From: Lyophyllum atratum
Taxonomy: Eukaryota; Basidiomycota; Agaricomycetes; Agaricales; Lyophyllaceae
NCBI GenBank assembly: GCA_014905825.1
Contig: JACGCN010000078.1
Span: forward strand, 1-64,000
Length of the DNA: 64,000 bases
Reading direction: 5' to 3'
Shown here: piece after piece, positions 23,940 to 39,537 of the stretch
Layout: each line of letters begins with the position of its first letter
Numbering within the stretch: position 1 is the stretch's first letter
Notes under the pieces: generated by a model
The model's input: only the letters and a program-made list of their open reading frames with translations
Databases searched by the model: none
Told to the model about the DNA's origin: nothing
Position numbers and translations under genes: made by a program

Positions 23940-24499
23940 GAAGGCACAGTCAACCTCGAAACACTCTCCGACCTGGCGCAATCAACCTTCTGAGATACCT
24001 TTCTGCGCCGACCCCGGGTGTCCCTCAATCATTTATGCTCTGGTTTGAGTTCGTTCTACGCTATCGCTATTTTTTCGAATGTGTTGCCCTTTTTTTGGAC
24101 TGCCATTTGATTGCTATACCTTCGTATTTTTCTCTTACAACGATATGTTTGCCCTTTCTGTCTGTTTAACAAAGTTGTCATGTTGAAACGCTTAGTGGTG
24201 AGCCGAAAGGATCGAGCAACGTCATACCGATGAACTAATGTGCAGGGTTGCGCTGTCATGCGTGTATGCATATGGAGGGAACGAATCAAAATCTTCATTA
24301 TCAGAAACGTGCGGTGGGTATAAGTAGCCGGGTGGCAGGGTAAAAACGGTGCGTGAAAGGCAAGAGTAAGGACCAAGAAACGCATTATAACTACAGAGGT
24401 TTGATACATGAACCTGCTAAAGTCTGGTGGTGGGCACGGAATGAGAGACGCGTCTAGCACCAAGACATGAGGCACTCACCCTGTCGACGCGACAAGCAT
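23940..24499. other. Intergenic DNA between convergent secreted-protein genes
   Basis: Contains the inverted copy C of the dispersed repeat (24170-24370) and a T-rich tract after 24065. No gene. Confidence 0.55.
24170..24370 (-). repeat. Dispersed repeat, copy C (inverted)
   Basis: Its reverse complement has the landmarks of copy A in the same order: CACGCACCGT, CCGCACGTTT, TAATGAAGATTTTGATTCG, TATGCATACA, AGCGCAACCCTG, then AGTTCATCGGTA. It lies about 5 kb from A and B and in the opposite orientation, which argues for transposition or dispersal rather than slippage. Confidence 0.6.
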
Positions 24500-25235
24500 T
24501 CAGATTCTTGAGACCACAAACGCCGCTGCGGCTGGAGCATCCTAAACCAGACCCAACAAGCCGTCAGTACCCCCCCGGGCTGTTCTCTCCAAAGCACTTC
24601 AAAGAGTAACGCACCGAGCCATACCCAAGATGAGCAGGAAGGACAAGAACCCCACCGTCACAGATGTTGTCGCCCGGTGCGCAGAATGTCTTCGAGCGAC
24701 TTGCAATAGGTCCAGGGAAGGCCTGGCCGTTCTTCGGGTCGCCGAACACCACGGCGGCGTTGACGCGATCCTGAATTGCAGCAGAGAGTTCGCCCGCTGC
24801 GATGTGCGTTACCTGTGCGCCTTGACTACATTTCCACATATATACCACTCAGCTCTCTGAATAGACGACAACGGGACAAAGAACGTGTACATACCTGTAC
24901 CCGGAAATAACGATCTTCGTATCAGGGCACGCCTCCGCCTTCGCTGTGACACTGCTCGCCATCGTCGCCGCTCCGCCCTGGTCTCCGCCTGCAAGGAAGC
25001 CCGGAATGTCAGCCGGGTACTCGATCCCGACGAATTCGAGGGTCCTGCTTCCCAGGGCGCTCGTGAGAGCGTTTTTGAAGGGCGGACCGACGATCGTGCC
25101 TAGGGTGCCGGGTTCGGTGGTGCCGCGCGCAAAGTAGACTGTGACGTCCGCGCAGGATTGGCGTCGCTCAAGGGGTGCGGCGAGGGCAGAGAAGGAGAGG
25201 GCGAGGGCGAGGAGGGCGGTGTATTGGGCGAGCAT
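24500..25235 (-). CDS. Cutinase (carbohydrate esterase family 5 type)
   Basis: Secreted serine esterase that hydrolyses cutin or related polyesters. Exons 24895-25235, 24615-24825 and 24500-24541 give 197 aa. A signal peptide (MLAQYTALLALALSFSALA) is followed by a likely kexin site, PLERR, just before the mature QSCADVTVYFARGTTE. The nucleophile elbow GYSQG is built across intron 1 (Ser114). The catalytic Asp lies in CAPGDNIC (Asp166) and the His in LPAHLGYG (His179), so the triad is complete. Four Cys sit at the usual cutinase disulfide places. The C-terminus DAPAAAAFVVSRI comes from a 42-nt last exon. Length is typical of fungal cutinases. The enzyme should be active. Confidence 0.93.
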
Positions 25236-27022
25236 TGTAGTGGTAGAGGAGGTGGGGGCGGGGAGTGCGCCGGGTACTGGTGCGGGGTTGGAAGGAGCAG
25301 TTGAGGCGAGTATTCATACGGTTCGGGAAGGAGGTACGGTTCCAGAGAAAATGAAATTCAGATGAGAAGCTGGAATTGCAACCGCGAGAACAGAAGATGC
25401 GGCTGCTGCATAGTCGGGAGCAAAGAGTGAATGATGGCTGTGAGTCGAATCTGGGGGTTGATCGGGCATTTCTGGGTGGAGCAGAGTGTGAGCTTTTGAA
25501 GGATCTTTTCCAGACAAGGTATTTGACTGCTAGAGACTCGAGAGAGCATGAGAGACGACGACGACCAGGACTACGATAAAAAGCCAGGGTTAGGCGAACG
25601 CGACAGAACTATGTCATATGGACACGATCGTCTTTGCGCGATCTCGCGGACGGGTCGACCAGTCACCAAGCGATATTGAACACCGGGGTGCATGAGGGTG
25701 CATGCTAACGAGAAATCATTGAAATGTGATCGGATAAAGATATTTGTCAAGCGGCGAATCTGCTGACCTGGAGTGTACCTGGCATCCATTGTGACATAGG
25801 GGGCGTGCAGACTTTTATGCGGCGACTTGAATACCCGAGAGGTAGGTCTGTGGCAGTGATAGTCGTAGGAGGGACTACCTACGTATAACCTCGTACTTAT
25901 AAGTTATAACCATGGTTGAACTTGGTGCTCAAAGTTTGGTAGCGCAAAGTGCGAACAAAGCGGAATAAAACTTGTTGACAATTGTAGATGCGGCCCCTAA
26001 CCCTAGCGCTAAGTTAGCCTAACACCCACCTTCTGGCAGTCGTCTCGACCAGCAGCCACTAGCCTTAGCAGCTTTTCATACCACCTCCTAACGACGTTCA
26101 GGCGCAGGTTGCCCCAGTTCACGGAGAATCCGAGGGAGCCACGAGCCTAATACGCGAAACGATCACATAACACGACAAGAACATTTTTCACGGCTATTTT
26201 CGAGGCGGAGACGGGAAGCTCGAGGGAGATCTCTCAACAGAAGGTAGAAGAGGCCTCCGGAAGGACAACCATATATCGGTTCAACGACCTACGCTGTTCT
26301 ATAACACTCACCGATCCGCTATGTTCCCTAGTATCTCCACCGCCCTCGTGCTTGTTCTTCAGGTGCGTATGGCATTCCAATGCTGTCTCGATCTTATTCA
26401 TATATCTCGTTTTCGTCTCATGTACAGTGACTATCACTCTCAGCACGACGATCACTCTCTCCAGAGCCTCAGTAAGGTTCCCACTTGACGATCGCTACTC
26501 CTCGATCGAGTATCTTTCTACGGCAGGGCGGTCCATCAGGCTGAGAATGACAGGTCCAGTACAATCAGTGTTCGCTTTTGAATCTTCCCAGACGTCTGAC
26601 ATCACGTCTGGATTCGTAGGATCCGGTTCCTAGGATATTTGGTGTCCGCATTCAGGATTGGTGGATATGCCATCATACGTCTACAATGTCTGTAAGTGAT
26701 ATCGTCCTTGTCCAACAGACGGCCTTGTCAACTTAATCTCCATTCTAGCCTGCTTTATGCTGAAGACTTGCTATGTGAATCACCATCCTATGTCGTATGT
26801 GACCGTGGTCGCGAGTAGCACTAACATGTAGTTTGCTGCCGGCTAATACGAGCTTCTTTCGTCATCAAAGCTATTCATCTGTCATTATCAAGAAGCACCG
26901 TCGGCTATTTCAGCGGCATAGAAAACCAAGCGCTCTCACTCTCGCCAGCAGTGACGATTCTTCTCAAGCTCTTCCGCCCAACCCCGCCACATAATTGAAC
27001 CTCTCGCATCATCAGCCTGAGC
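25236..27022. other. Intergenic DNA upstream of two genes
   Basis: Holds the cutinase promoter side (25236-25500) and about 1.4 kb with no supported gene. A frame around 26352-26633 encodes a hydrophobic stretch but has no ATG and no closing splice model. A short telomere-like CCCTAACCCTAG sits at about 25996-26007. Confidence 0.5.
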
Positions 27023-28296
27023 ATGACACTCTCCTCATCCATCCCATTCGACATTATCGAAATCATCGTCGAAGCGATCGACGACTATCCCTCCCTCCTA
27101 CAGTGTGCAATCGTTTCGCGCGCTTTCCTGACCTTTGGTCGAAAACGCTTGTTCCGAGATATCCACTTAGGGTACGACGATGCGGGCCCACCATGTACAC
27201 GTCTCCTAAAGGTTCTTTCCGACCACCCAGACCTCCTTCGCTACATACACAAGCTCTATGTCGGCAGTAGCAACGTCGTATCGGATGAAGCGTTTTCACC
27301 CCTCCTTCGCTACATCGCCGACGGTAATCATCTACGCAAGTTCGAAATGAACATGTACGAGGACTTAGCATGGCACAAGCTGGGGTTTCTCTTGCAAGAC
27401 GCCTTCCGCTCTCTATTCAGATCCTCCAGCCTGCACACGCTGTGCTTCCATGGACAAATCCCACCCGACGTTCCCATCGATCTCCTGGCAAGCTCATGCG
27501 CGCTGAAGAATCTTTCCGTCTCCCACTACCACAGCAGTATCACCTACGACGTTAGCGACGATGCGATCCGTTCCTTGTTGCCATTGCGCCCAGATATCAC
27601 GGCCGCCGCACCACAACTCGAATCATTGGAGATTATGGGTAAATTCGCGTCGAGGCTCGTCAAGTACCTGACACATCCCCTGAGCCCCGTCCAACTCTCA
27701 CATCTGCGGGAGTTACGGGTCATGAAGCTGGAGGAAGAGAATACTACGAACACGGCTTGGGACGTGATGCAAGTGGCCGCGAAGAGTCTGGAAAGTCTGG
27801 TCTGGAACGATTGGTCCTGGCATAGTACGTTTCCTCAAGTCTGTCAACAGCGCAAGGCTCAATCCAGATAGATAGTGATCCGTTCAAAGCTGTGCACCTA
27901 GGAACAATGCAGCGCCTCCGATTCGTCGAGTTACATGGCTACACCCTCCGCCCCCGCTGTCAACGGTTGACAAATCTCCTTACTAGCGAACGGATGCCCA
28001 CGAGCATCGAGAAAATTACCCTGGGATTCAGCACTGCTTGGATTCATAGTCGCCGCTTGGGTATCGACGAGATCGAAGAGATATTCATGTCTTCCGAGAA
28101 CCAGCTGGATCGGACCCTCGCCGGGCTATGTGACAAGGCAGGATTTCCGTGTCTTCGTACCGTTGAAGTGCGGGTCCTCCTGGAAAGCGTGGGTGAAAGT
28201 GACACCCAAGCACGACAGTTACGGCTGGCGAAGTGGTTTCCGGCTTTGAAGGAGACAGGTTACCTTTCTGGTGGAGTTTTCATGACTGGCGAGTAA
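27023..28296 (+). CDS. F-box-like protein
   Basis: Exons 27023-27824 and 27872-28296 (47-nt intron) give 408 aa. The N-terminus IPFDIIEIIVEAIDD...LLQCAIVSRAF has the pattern of the degenerate F-box common in Agaricomycetes: Pro start, Ile/Leu spacing, then C..VS..F. A leucine-rich, weakly repetitive body follows with no recognised motif. F-box proteins usually present substrates to SCF ubiquitin ligases, but the target is unknown. The 3'ss GATAG was preferred because the alternative CCAG six bases upstream leaves an in-frame stop. Confidence 0.75.
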
Positions 28297-28629
28297 GATG
28301 TGGGGACAATTTGACATCTGGTTCGCCTAATATATCACCGTGAATTGAGGTAAGGATGCGTGGGAGGGATTGAGGGAAGGAGTTTTTTCCCTCGATTCGG
28401 TTTTGTCTAGCATGGATGGATGTCTGATGTATCTGTGAGCCTGGTCACTTGAATCAACCTATGATATCCAACATGACCCAACGAGAGCGAGCATGCCGCC
28501 TTGTAAATGCTCTTTCCACAGCTCTGTAGCGTTACTCCGAGAAGTACATCAAGCACCTATGCCGATATTTACTTTTGTACTGCCTCGTCCTGAAACTTAA
28601 GTTTACAATCCAACCCCTCCCCATCACCA
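28297..28629. other. 3' intergenic spacer
   Basis: Short region between the ends of the convergent F-box and sulfhydrylase genes. Nothing further seen. Confidence 0.5.
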
Positions 28630-31948
<3,319 letters not shown>

Positions 31949-34144
31949 CTACCACCCCCAAGTCTCAACCTCCTTGACTTCCCCACCACTCATCCACGTA
32001 CTCCAAGATCCCACACACTCTCCCTCCCCCTTCCCTCCCTCATCCCCTCCAGCGCTTATACCCATATGCATCACCTCAACCCCCACAATCGCATCCGTCT
32101 CCTCATCCGTCTACACAACCCCCCAACCCCATCAGCACGCAACACAAACCAACACACCAAAAAAACGAAAAACGCACCCTCAACCCCAACAACCTCTCCT
32201 CATCCATCAACACCCCCGCAAAATCAAACCTCTCCCCCCGCGGCGGCCAACACGTAAAACTCACATACGGCAACGCACTCTCCACAGGATCCTTAAACAC
32301 GCTCGTCTCAATCCTCGTCCACCGCCTCACGACCTCCATCCTCGTGCGGCGGCCCCCGCCGGCGTCGTGCTCCCTCTCCTCGATGGGACCACGCGTGTTA
32401 AAGAGGCGCCGGATGGTCAGGGGGTTGAAGTCTAGGACTGTGAGTGGTGGGCCTCTTCCCGCCCCGGGTCCGGTAGCAGTAGTGGTATGAGTATGAGTAC
32501 CACCCGCGCCCACACCCCCGCCCCCGCCGACAATCCCGATCCCAACACCAATCCCAGGTCCACCCAAATGCCACCCCCACATCTCCATCTCCTCCTCCTC
32601 CTCCCCTTCCCCCTCCTCCTCCTCCTCCTCCATCTCCTCATCCTCATCCTCATCCTCGCCCATCCCCGCTTCGGGATCCTCGGTACTAATAACGCACCGC
32701 TGCCCCGCGGACGTGGTGATCCACCTGGTGGGCATATCCTCCGCATTCAACCACCTCGTCACGCCCGGCCCCCACTCCTTCCACTCCATAAACACACCCG
32801 GCGGGCCCGCCTCGTCTTCCCGCGCCTCCGGCTCCGGGATATTCGTCTCGGGCATCTCCGCCCCCTGCACCAACACCATCTCCCCCTCGAACAGCTCCGC
32901 CCCCACCGCCGCCGCCCCCTCGATGGATTGGGCCTGGTGGGCGAGGCGGAGGAGGGCGGAGCGGTGCACGAACATGGAGAAGGAGTTGCCGAGCGGGAAA
33001 ATGGCGTGCCCGACGCGGAGGTTGAACAGGATCAACGCGTCTTCCGGTGCCGCGTGGAACGGCTGGTCCGAGTGCGGGGTCCCAGCCAGAGTGGGGTTGG
33101 GCTCGCCGCGGCAGGAGAGGGAGAGGATGAACTGGCCGAGGTTGAGTGGGGGGAGGCAGAGGGAGAGGACGGGGCGCGGGGGGGAGGGGAGGGGGGAGGG
33201 GGGGATGGACCAGATGTCGAGGCAGTGTTTGCGGGCGTTGGGGAGGAGGACGAGGGTGGGGGAGAGGAAGACGAGGCCCGAGTAGGTGTGGTGCAATGCC
33301 GGGAGGTCCTGGGTAGGATTTGTGAGACTTGGGTTATGTATGGAGGCGGGAAGGGAGGGGACTTACCATTTTGAGGGTGCCGGTCTTCCAGTCGAAGATG
33401 TAGAAACGGTCGCGGGGTGCGTGCTCGTGGTTGACGTAGTATGTCAGCACTAGCGCTAGGTGGTCACCGACGATCTCGATGCCGATCGCCGGCCGAGGCC
33501 AGTGTGTCTCTACCACAGAAAGCACCGGGATACGGGCGAGCGGGTGCGGTTTGCCGGTCGAGAACTCGAGAAGCAGCACTTCGATGACGTGCATCCCGAA
33601 GTGGGTCGGGTGCGGAGAGCTGTGTGGGCGCGTCAGTGGGCAACAGCAGCGGGAGAACTCGAACAACGCACGTGGTGACGATAGCGATAAGATCGTGCTC
33701 ATATATCGACAAACCCATATCGACGAGTGGACGGTCGATGTCGATGCGGGACCACGTCAACGGGTCGCTCGGCTTGGAGGGCAGCTTGCAGTAATGGAGC
33801 GTCCTCTTGTTCACGTCGCCCAACAGGTAAATCCCGCCCGTCATGTCGTAGATCCCCGACGGCATATGCTGGATAGGAAGGGTGGTGCGGAAGTCAAAGC
33901 TGAAGTTGCTCCATCCCTCCTCCCGGTTCTTCAGCAGCGCCAGGCGCTCAGCGACGACGAGGCTCGAGTCCGGGTTGTCCTCCAGCCCCGCTGCCTGGAG
34001 TGCGAATCTGTACTGGAGGACTTGGAAGGCATTGATGCTGTGGAGGGCGCGGCTGGTACGAGTGACGGAGACGAGGTCTTGGAGGTCGAGATAGCAGAGA
34101 ATACGGACGATGGTCTCAGGAGGGAGATCGAGGAGTTGTGGCAT
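31949..34144 (-). CDS. F-box protein with acidic and glycine-rich insert
   Basis: Exons 33672-34144, 33367-33619, 32178-33308 and 31949-32110 total 2019 nt (672 aa). The canonical F-box is at residues 4-45 (LLDLPPETIVRILCYLDLQD, then VSVTRTSRALH). A beta-rich body follows with paired W/F motifs (FYIFDWKTGTL, SFTCWPPRGERFDF), reminiscent of the propeller-like C-termini of other Agaricomycete F-box proteins. A low-complexity segment around residues 455-515 is first almost pure Asp/Glu and then Gly-rich. The plus strand of the same DNA is CTC-rich, so spurious long frames appear there. The stop in TWGWTAG comes from the last exon after a 67-nt intron. The substrate is unknown. Confidence 0.8.
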
Positions 34145-35411
34145 CGTCGTGATAACTTGAAGGGTCTCATCACCCGATCATCATGATGCAACGTCGTCTC
34201 AACAGAACATGACGTAATCCGCGTTTCGGCTGCCGATCCGAATGCCCACGCATGATCGTGCCTTTACGTTTCGGTTTCCCTCGTACCACTATGTACCATC
34301 CTTTTGTATACAATCTAATCCAACGAGACTATGATTCATTGTCATGTTCTATCTGGCGTTGATACATTCTCCCCCAGTCTCGCGTAGTGATTGAATGGCT
34401 CCATGAGCACAGACTCTGGCCAACTATGCTCAGGGTTACGACCTACCTCTTTAAGCTTCTACCCCGTTGCACACTGCGCTCACTTTCAGGTGCTTGTAGG
34501 CTATGCACTCTACTTCCACATGCGAACGAACGAACTCGTACGTTTTTCCTGACTCTTCTACCCTGATCGTGCCCTGACTTCTCATGTTCGAAAAAAAGAC
34601 CATGGAACGATACGCGGGGCTGAGCGTCTGACTGTTTCGCGTTTCTCGCTCCAGTTTTCGGACGCACCATGCATCCTTCCTTACCGGTCAGAGGTCCGAG
34701 ACGAAGGCCAATCATGAATGTTCCTACCACAAATTCGCAACCCAAGTCAAATCCGCACCCAGCATACATCCTGTAATTCGCTTCCTTTTCGATTGTCCGC
34801 AGATTTATCACCCAGCTCAGGGTCTCGGGGCAAGGTATTTTGGTAGGTTCCATTCGACTTGGAGGAGTCGAATCATGAATGGATGAAGACCGATGCTTAT
34901 TGCTGCGCTTATGATTACCCTTAGCAAGGTCTCGGCTCCCTTCTTAGGGTTTAGGGTTTAAGCAGACTCGAGTCAACATAAAGGATAGCTTGAGCGTCAT
35001 ACCGCTAAGACTATAATGTGAGCGGGAAACCTGGTTGTTTTATGACTCATTGACCGACATCCACTGCCCCTCCCCGACCGTCTCTCTCCATCTCGGCAAC
35101 TACCAGGACCGAACATGACACCCGAAAAGTGTATCATGCAACTAACCCAGTCCGCCTCGAACCATTCATGCACAGTCATACATTCCAATCCGCTTCCAAC
35201 CTTCCAAAAAACACAGGAACAACAACAACAACATAGAACATACCACGCCCTCCCCCCCTTCCACACCATCCCAAAACCAGCACATACCAAGAATCACCTA
35301 TACCCCTCCCACCATACCCCTCACATATAAAAGCCCCGCCAAAACCCTCTCAAACACCAGTTCAACGACCCACCGCCGTTCTACACCTACCTTTCTACCT
35401 CCCTACCCACC
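34145..35411. other. Intergenic DNA, divergent promoters
   Basis: Upstream DNA of the F-box gene (minus) and the first hydrophobin (plus). Two tandem TTTAGGG-type units at about 34946-34960 resemble a telobox. A minus-strand frame at 34443-34853 has no recognisable motif and is not called. Confidence 0.5.
35326..35387 (+). promoter_or_regulatory. TATA box and shared hydrophobin leader motif, gene 1
   Basis: TATAAAAG at 35326-35333 is followed by the motif TCAACGACCCACCG at 35362-35375 within a CAG-TTCAACG...GTTCTAC context. The same motif precedes all four hydrophobin starts in this window. Confidence 0.7.
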
Positions 35412-35945
35412 ATGCTCGCTCGTATCTCCACCGCTACCGCCCTGCTCCTCGCTCTCCCACTCCTGGCCGCTGCTGGTCCTCATGGGGGAGTCAACCAGTG
35501 TAACACCGGCTCCGTGCAGTGCTGTAATAGCGTCCAGAACGTAAGCCACCCCCCATCTCATCGCTGTGGCCTGTATTGATCGATGTACATGTGTGTAGGC
35601 TGACGACAAATCCGTCGCTGGGATCTTGGGATTCCTCGGCGTCGCCGTCCAAGGGCTGACCGGTCAAGTCGGGTGTAAGTTCCCTCCCTCTCTCCCTCCC
35701 TCTCTCTCTCTCATTCTGGGCTTCGTCTCACGGTCCGTGCGTATCTTACTATTAGTGACCTGCAACCCGATCAGCGGTATCGGTATCGGCGGCAACTCGT
35801 GCGCTTCGCAGCCGGTATGTTGCACCGACAACAGCTTCGTGAGTGGTCTCGTACCTTCAACAATGACCGGATGTTGACGAGGTGAGGTGGTATGTAGAAT
35901 GGTGTTATTGCGCTTGGGTGTTCGCCTATTAATGTTAACCTTTGA
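35412..35945 (+). CDS. Class I hydrophobin 1
   Basis: Small secreted amphipathic protein that self-assembles at air-water or wall surfaces. Exons 35412-35540, 35599-35674, 35756-35838 and 35898-35945 give 111 aa. A signal peptide ([21 protein letters not shown]) precedes the mature domain. The eight Cys follow the class I pattern C-x6-CC-x32-C-x12-C-x5-CC-x12-C, ending SPINVNL. The last three exons are 76, 83 and 48 nt, identical to those of the other three hydrophobins here. The third intron is 59 nt and ends GTATGTAG. It is transcribed in the same direction as hydrophobin 2, 1.3 kb downstream. Confidence 0.95.
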
Positions 35946-37138
35946 GGGAAAGTGAGGGGAGGTCTTTTGGTGGGGAGTAGAGTAGTTGGGTTTAGATGTT
36001 GTTTGATTGATTAGGGTTATATGATTTGAGTGTTTCGATGTTTTGGAGACGCTGTTGCGCGATGTGACAAGCCATGAGGAGGATATGTCGTATCCTGTGT
36101 CCCCCGTTAAAGCGATTGAAACATCCTTCGCTGGTGCATGTCTTACATTCGGGAGATAAACGTGAAAATCACGGACATTCCCATAATCGTTCTCTACAAG
36201 ACAAGACACGAGGATGCGAAGACACGCTCCGGTGTCGACGTGGTCCGTAATTTTCTGCATTCTGCATAATGTCGGTGATAGTTAACAACGAAGTCGCACT
36301 GTTTGATCTTTGCACGGGGCGTAAAAAGCGGCTTCGACTCCGGGCGGAGACCACCGAGACTTCACACCAACGGCCCGCCTGCCCAAGCTGGAGCTAGAGC
36401 CATGCTGGTGGCAACTACCTTTTTTGCACGCTCAGACGGCCGAACAACCAGCGTTCATTGGTCTGATCATTCCAAAGATTCTGGATTCCTCGTGAAGGTT
36501 AAAACTTTCCCTGCCATGGTCCAGTCACTCACAGAGGGTGGAACATACCTGTTCATCCCGTCCATTCATAAGATCTCCCTTGGGGCCTTGAACATTACTA
36601 ACTCCGTTTAAGTATGGACCGTTGCATATTCCAGCAAAATCCGCACGCGGTTCTCGCTTTGTCGGTTCACGATCGATCGTCACCTTGTACCCTTAGCTCA
36701 GGGTCCCGGTTCCTCCAGGGTCCCAATGGACCCTGTGGGGACAGTGACGTCGAGTCGACCTCCCGCGAGTTGCGAAGACGAGATAAGTTCATACGAGTCG
36801 AGGGGAGTAGCCTATAACTGTACGGTCCGCGATGGATCGTGCGTTTGTACTTACCGCCCCCGAGAAATCTTATTCACCTTGGACACTCGTCTAAAGGTCG
36901 ACTCGCATGTCCAGCCACGTTGAGAAAGAAGTTGGATGGTCCAGGGCCACGCCACATTCAAGATCTACCAGCGTGTAACGACGTCAGTCAGATTTGCATT
37001 GGGTCCTGGAAGCACACGAGAAGGGAACTATACATACTAGTTCGCGTATCGCCGCCGCGCTTTCGCTGGCACGGAATGTAAATTAGTCTAAAAACAGAAA
37101 AGATCATTCAAAAACATTTTCACGACCTGGGTGAGAGG
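35946..37138. other. Intergenic DNA between hydrophobins 1 and 2
   Basis: No supported gene; only short unrecognised frames. The promoter of hydrophobin 2 begins at the right edge. Confidence 0.5.
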
Positions 37139-37196
37139 TATAAAAGTTCAGCGAAACAACCTTAGAAAACCAGCTCAACGACCCACCGTTGTACCA
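37139..37196 (+). promoter_or_regulatory. TATA box and shared hydrophobin leader motif, gene 2
   Basis: TATAAAAG at 37139-37146 and CTCAACGACCCACCGTTGTA at 37174-37193, just upstream of the ATG at 37214. Confidence 0.7.
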
Positions 37197-37213
37197 CACC
37201 CACCAGCTCTATC

Positions 37214-37712
37214 ATGTTCGCCCGTGCCTCCCTTGCGTTCTTCCTCGCTCTCCCCCTCCTCGCCGCTGCGACTGGCCCCACCAATAGCCAGTGCAACACC
37301 GGAGACATTCAATGCTGCAACTCCGTCCAAAGCGTACGTCCTCCTCCTCTACCGACATCCCCGTCGTTCCACGAGCTCACCATGGTCACCAGGCGGACGA
37401 CCAATCCATAGCCGGCCTCTTGGGTTTCCTGGGAATTGCATTACAGGGTCTCACCGGTCAAGTTGGCGGTAAGCCCCCTCATTTGCGAAACGTGGATGGT
37501 ATCGGCTCACCCCCAGGGATGTACAGTGACGTGTAACCCCATCAGCGTCATCGGTATCGACGGCAATTCGTGTACTTCCCAGCCCGTGTGCTGCACCGAC
37601 AACAGCTTCGTGAGTCTCCTACTTTCCACCCTTGGGATCCCGTGTCTCAATCGTTTATGCGTAGAACGGTGTCGTCGCGCTTGGCTGCACCCCGCTCAAC
37701 GTCAACGTCTGA
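37214..37712 (+). CDS. Class I hydrophobin 2
   Basis: Exons 37214-37333, 37393-37468, 37527-37609 and 37665-37712 give 108 aa. Signal peptide [19 protein letters not shown], then C-NTGDIQ-CC and the remaining six Cys at class I spacing, ending TPLNVNV. Closest in this window to hydrophobin 1: both share GLTGQVG, CNPIS.IGI.GNSC and CCTDNSFNGV.ALGC. It is probably a tandem duplicate of that gene. Confidence 0.95.
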
Positions 37713-38686
37713 GTGTGACGACCACGATAGATTAGGTGGCCGAGTTGGTGGCTCATAGAGGTTGAAATAGGGCTGTATATCGTCGTCGTAGGGTCTGTCG
37801 TGCTGGTCTTTATGCCCATAGATGATGTCAGAGCCATTTTTACGACTAAAACTCCAGACATACCTTTTTCCAAAAAGATGCTCAGCATTCGCGCTTCAGG
37901 TCAGGAAAAGTTAAGACGAGCATTAGGAGGACTTTACTCATAGAGTATTCGCTGCACGAGATGACGGAAAAGAAAAATCTCAGCCACTCTGGAAATCGGT
38001 CTTGCGGGAATCGAACCCAGCACCCGGGGACGGGAAGTTATTTACATTATCGGTGGTCGCCCATGCCGGTCCTCTGCCTCGGAAACAGAGTCGATAGCCT
38101 GAGGAATCATGCATTCATGAGTAGGCACAGAATGAGTGAGAAAGTGCCTTCATTGAACCACTCAACGCCACTTATTCTGGTTGGTCCTGGAAGATCCATG
38201 AAACGAACCAGAAAGAGGGCTAGGGAGGCCAAGCGTCTTCCGGGAGTCGAACCCACGCCAGTCGAAGCTAAGGGTACCCGAAATTGCAGGGATAGTAGTA
38301 GGAGCCACTGAGAAATGACGAAGTCTGATGGAACGACCGGGTAAGGACGTAGCTCCAACATCGGGAGCGTGATATGAAAAAGCAACGAAAAAGCGTACTG
38401 GTATCAACTGTCTCCCGAGTGTTATCGGCACTAGCACGATTCATCGTATGCAGACTGTCACTAGTTTGCCTTCGACATCATAAGAAGTGGACTGTCAGTG
38501 TGTGAGTGGGGCTTTGAAGGAGCGTTTGGGACTTCGACTCTGCCAATCAATTAGTCGAAATAAACGTGCGTGACCATAAATAGAACACGACCATCAAAAT
38601 CAGAAATTGCCGTTGTCACGGAAAATCATGACTTAGCGTCCAAGCCTGCCCAACCCCGCATCTGTCCTCCCATCTCCCTCAACACC
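37713..38686. other. Intergenic DNA with two tRNA T-arm-like motifs
   Basis: Minus-strand GGGTTCGATTCCCGCAAGAC (centred at 38012) and GGGTTCGACTCCCGGAAGAC (centred at 38248) are near-identical and match the RNA polymerase III B-box/T-arm consensus. No matching D-arm or cloverleaf could be built, so these look like 3' remnants of tRNA-derived elements. No protein gene. Confidence 0.45.
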
Positions 38687-39537
38687 ATGGCTCGTCTCTA
38701 CACGCTCTTTAGCCCTATCTATCTCACTCTTTTACTCGTTCTCGTTGCTTCTGTCGCAGTTAACGCTGAGGGCGTCTCTGACCTGCCTTCTTGCGCGGGC
38801 CCTTGTGCTAACGCGGCTGCAGCTTCTTCTGGCTGCTCGAGGTGCGTCTTGCTCCCTTCAATACCTCTTAACGACTTCTGATCGGTATGGTTCTGAGTGT
38901 AGCTCGGACAACGCCTGTCTCTGTAAATCAGACAGCTTCAGAACTGCGACGCTTAACTGCTCGCGCCAGGTGTGCCCCAAGGAGGACCAGAGCACTACTG
39001 CTGGAATGCTGGAGGAAATGTGTACGACTCGTGCGTTCTATCCGGTCTTACTGGTCTTGTTCCTCCGCTGAGGACATCCCAACCTCTACAGCTGATCCAG
39101 CCCCTTCCACCTCCTCGAGCAGCACACCCGGCAGCACCAGTAGCACCAGTGCGTCCCAGTCCTTCTCTCCCATTCTCTATGTACCTTACGTTGTATCTGA
39201 CCTAGGCTCGTCCTCCACTCCAGTTAAACCTAACCCCACATCCACCACCCAGTCCCAGGCACAAGGCACCTCGGCTACCACTAAGACCACACCCTCTTCG
39301 GCTCCCACAACTACCGGCCCTGCGTCTCCCAACACGACTATCAAGGCAGCAGTCCCTGGCGTCACCACCGGCACCGGAACCGCCACTCTCTCTATGCCGC
39401 CCAGCAGCACGGAGGTCGTGCTGAGCACCGTGACGGCGGATGTGGCACCGCTGTCCAACGCTGCACGTGGACAGAAGTTGGGAGAGGGCATGGGGATGAT
39501 TGGCGCGATGGTTGTTGGACTGATCGCCTTGTTGTAA
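38687..39537 (+). CDS. CFEM-domain protein with GPI-type C-terminus (copy 1)
   Basis: Exons 38687-38841, 38903-39030, 39092-39148 and 39206-39537 give 223 aa. A signal peptide (MARLYTLFSPIYLTLLLVLV) is followed by an eight-Cys CFEM domain at about residues 36-95: C-x3-C-x9-C-x6-CxC-x10-C-x4-C-x14-C. The Asp of SSDNACLC sits where CFEM proteins carry their haem-ligand Asp. Then comes a Ser/Thr/Pro-rich stalk, and the tail SNAARG...MVVGLIALL fits a GPI-attachment signal. CFEM proteins act at the cell surface, some in haem capture. The domain is carried mainly by a 128-nt exon found in all four paralogues here. Confidence 0.9.

Noticed and set aside
34946..34960. Two TTTAGGG-type units suggesting an internal telomere
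   Set aside because: Only two units; too short to call telomeric repeat.
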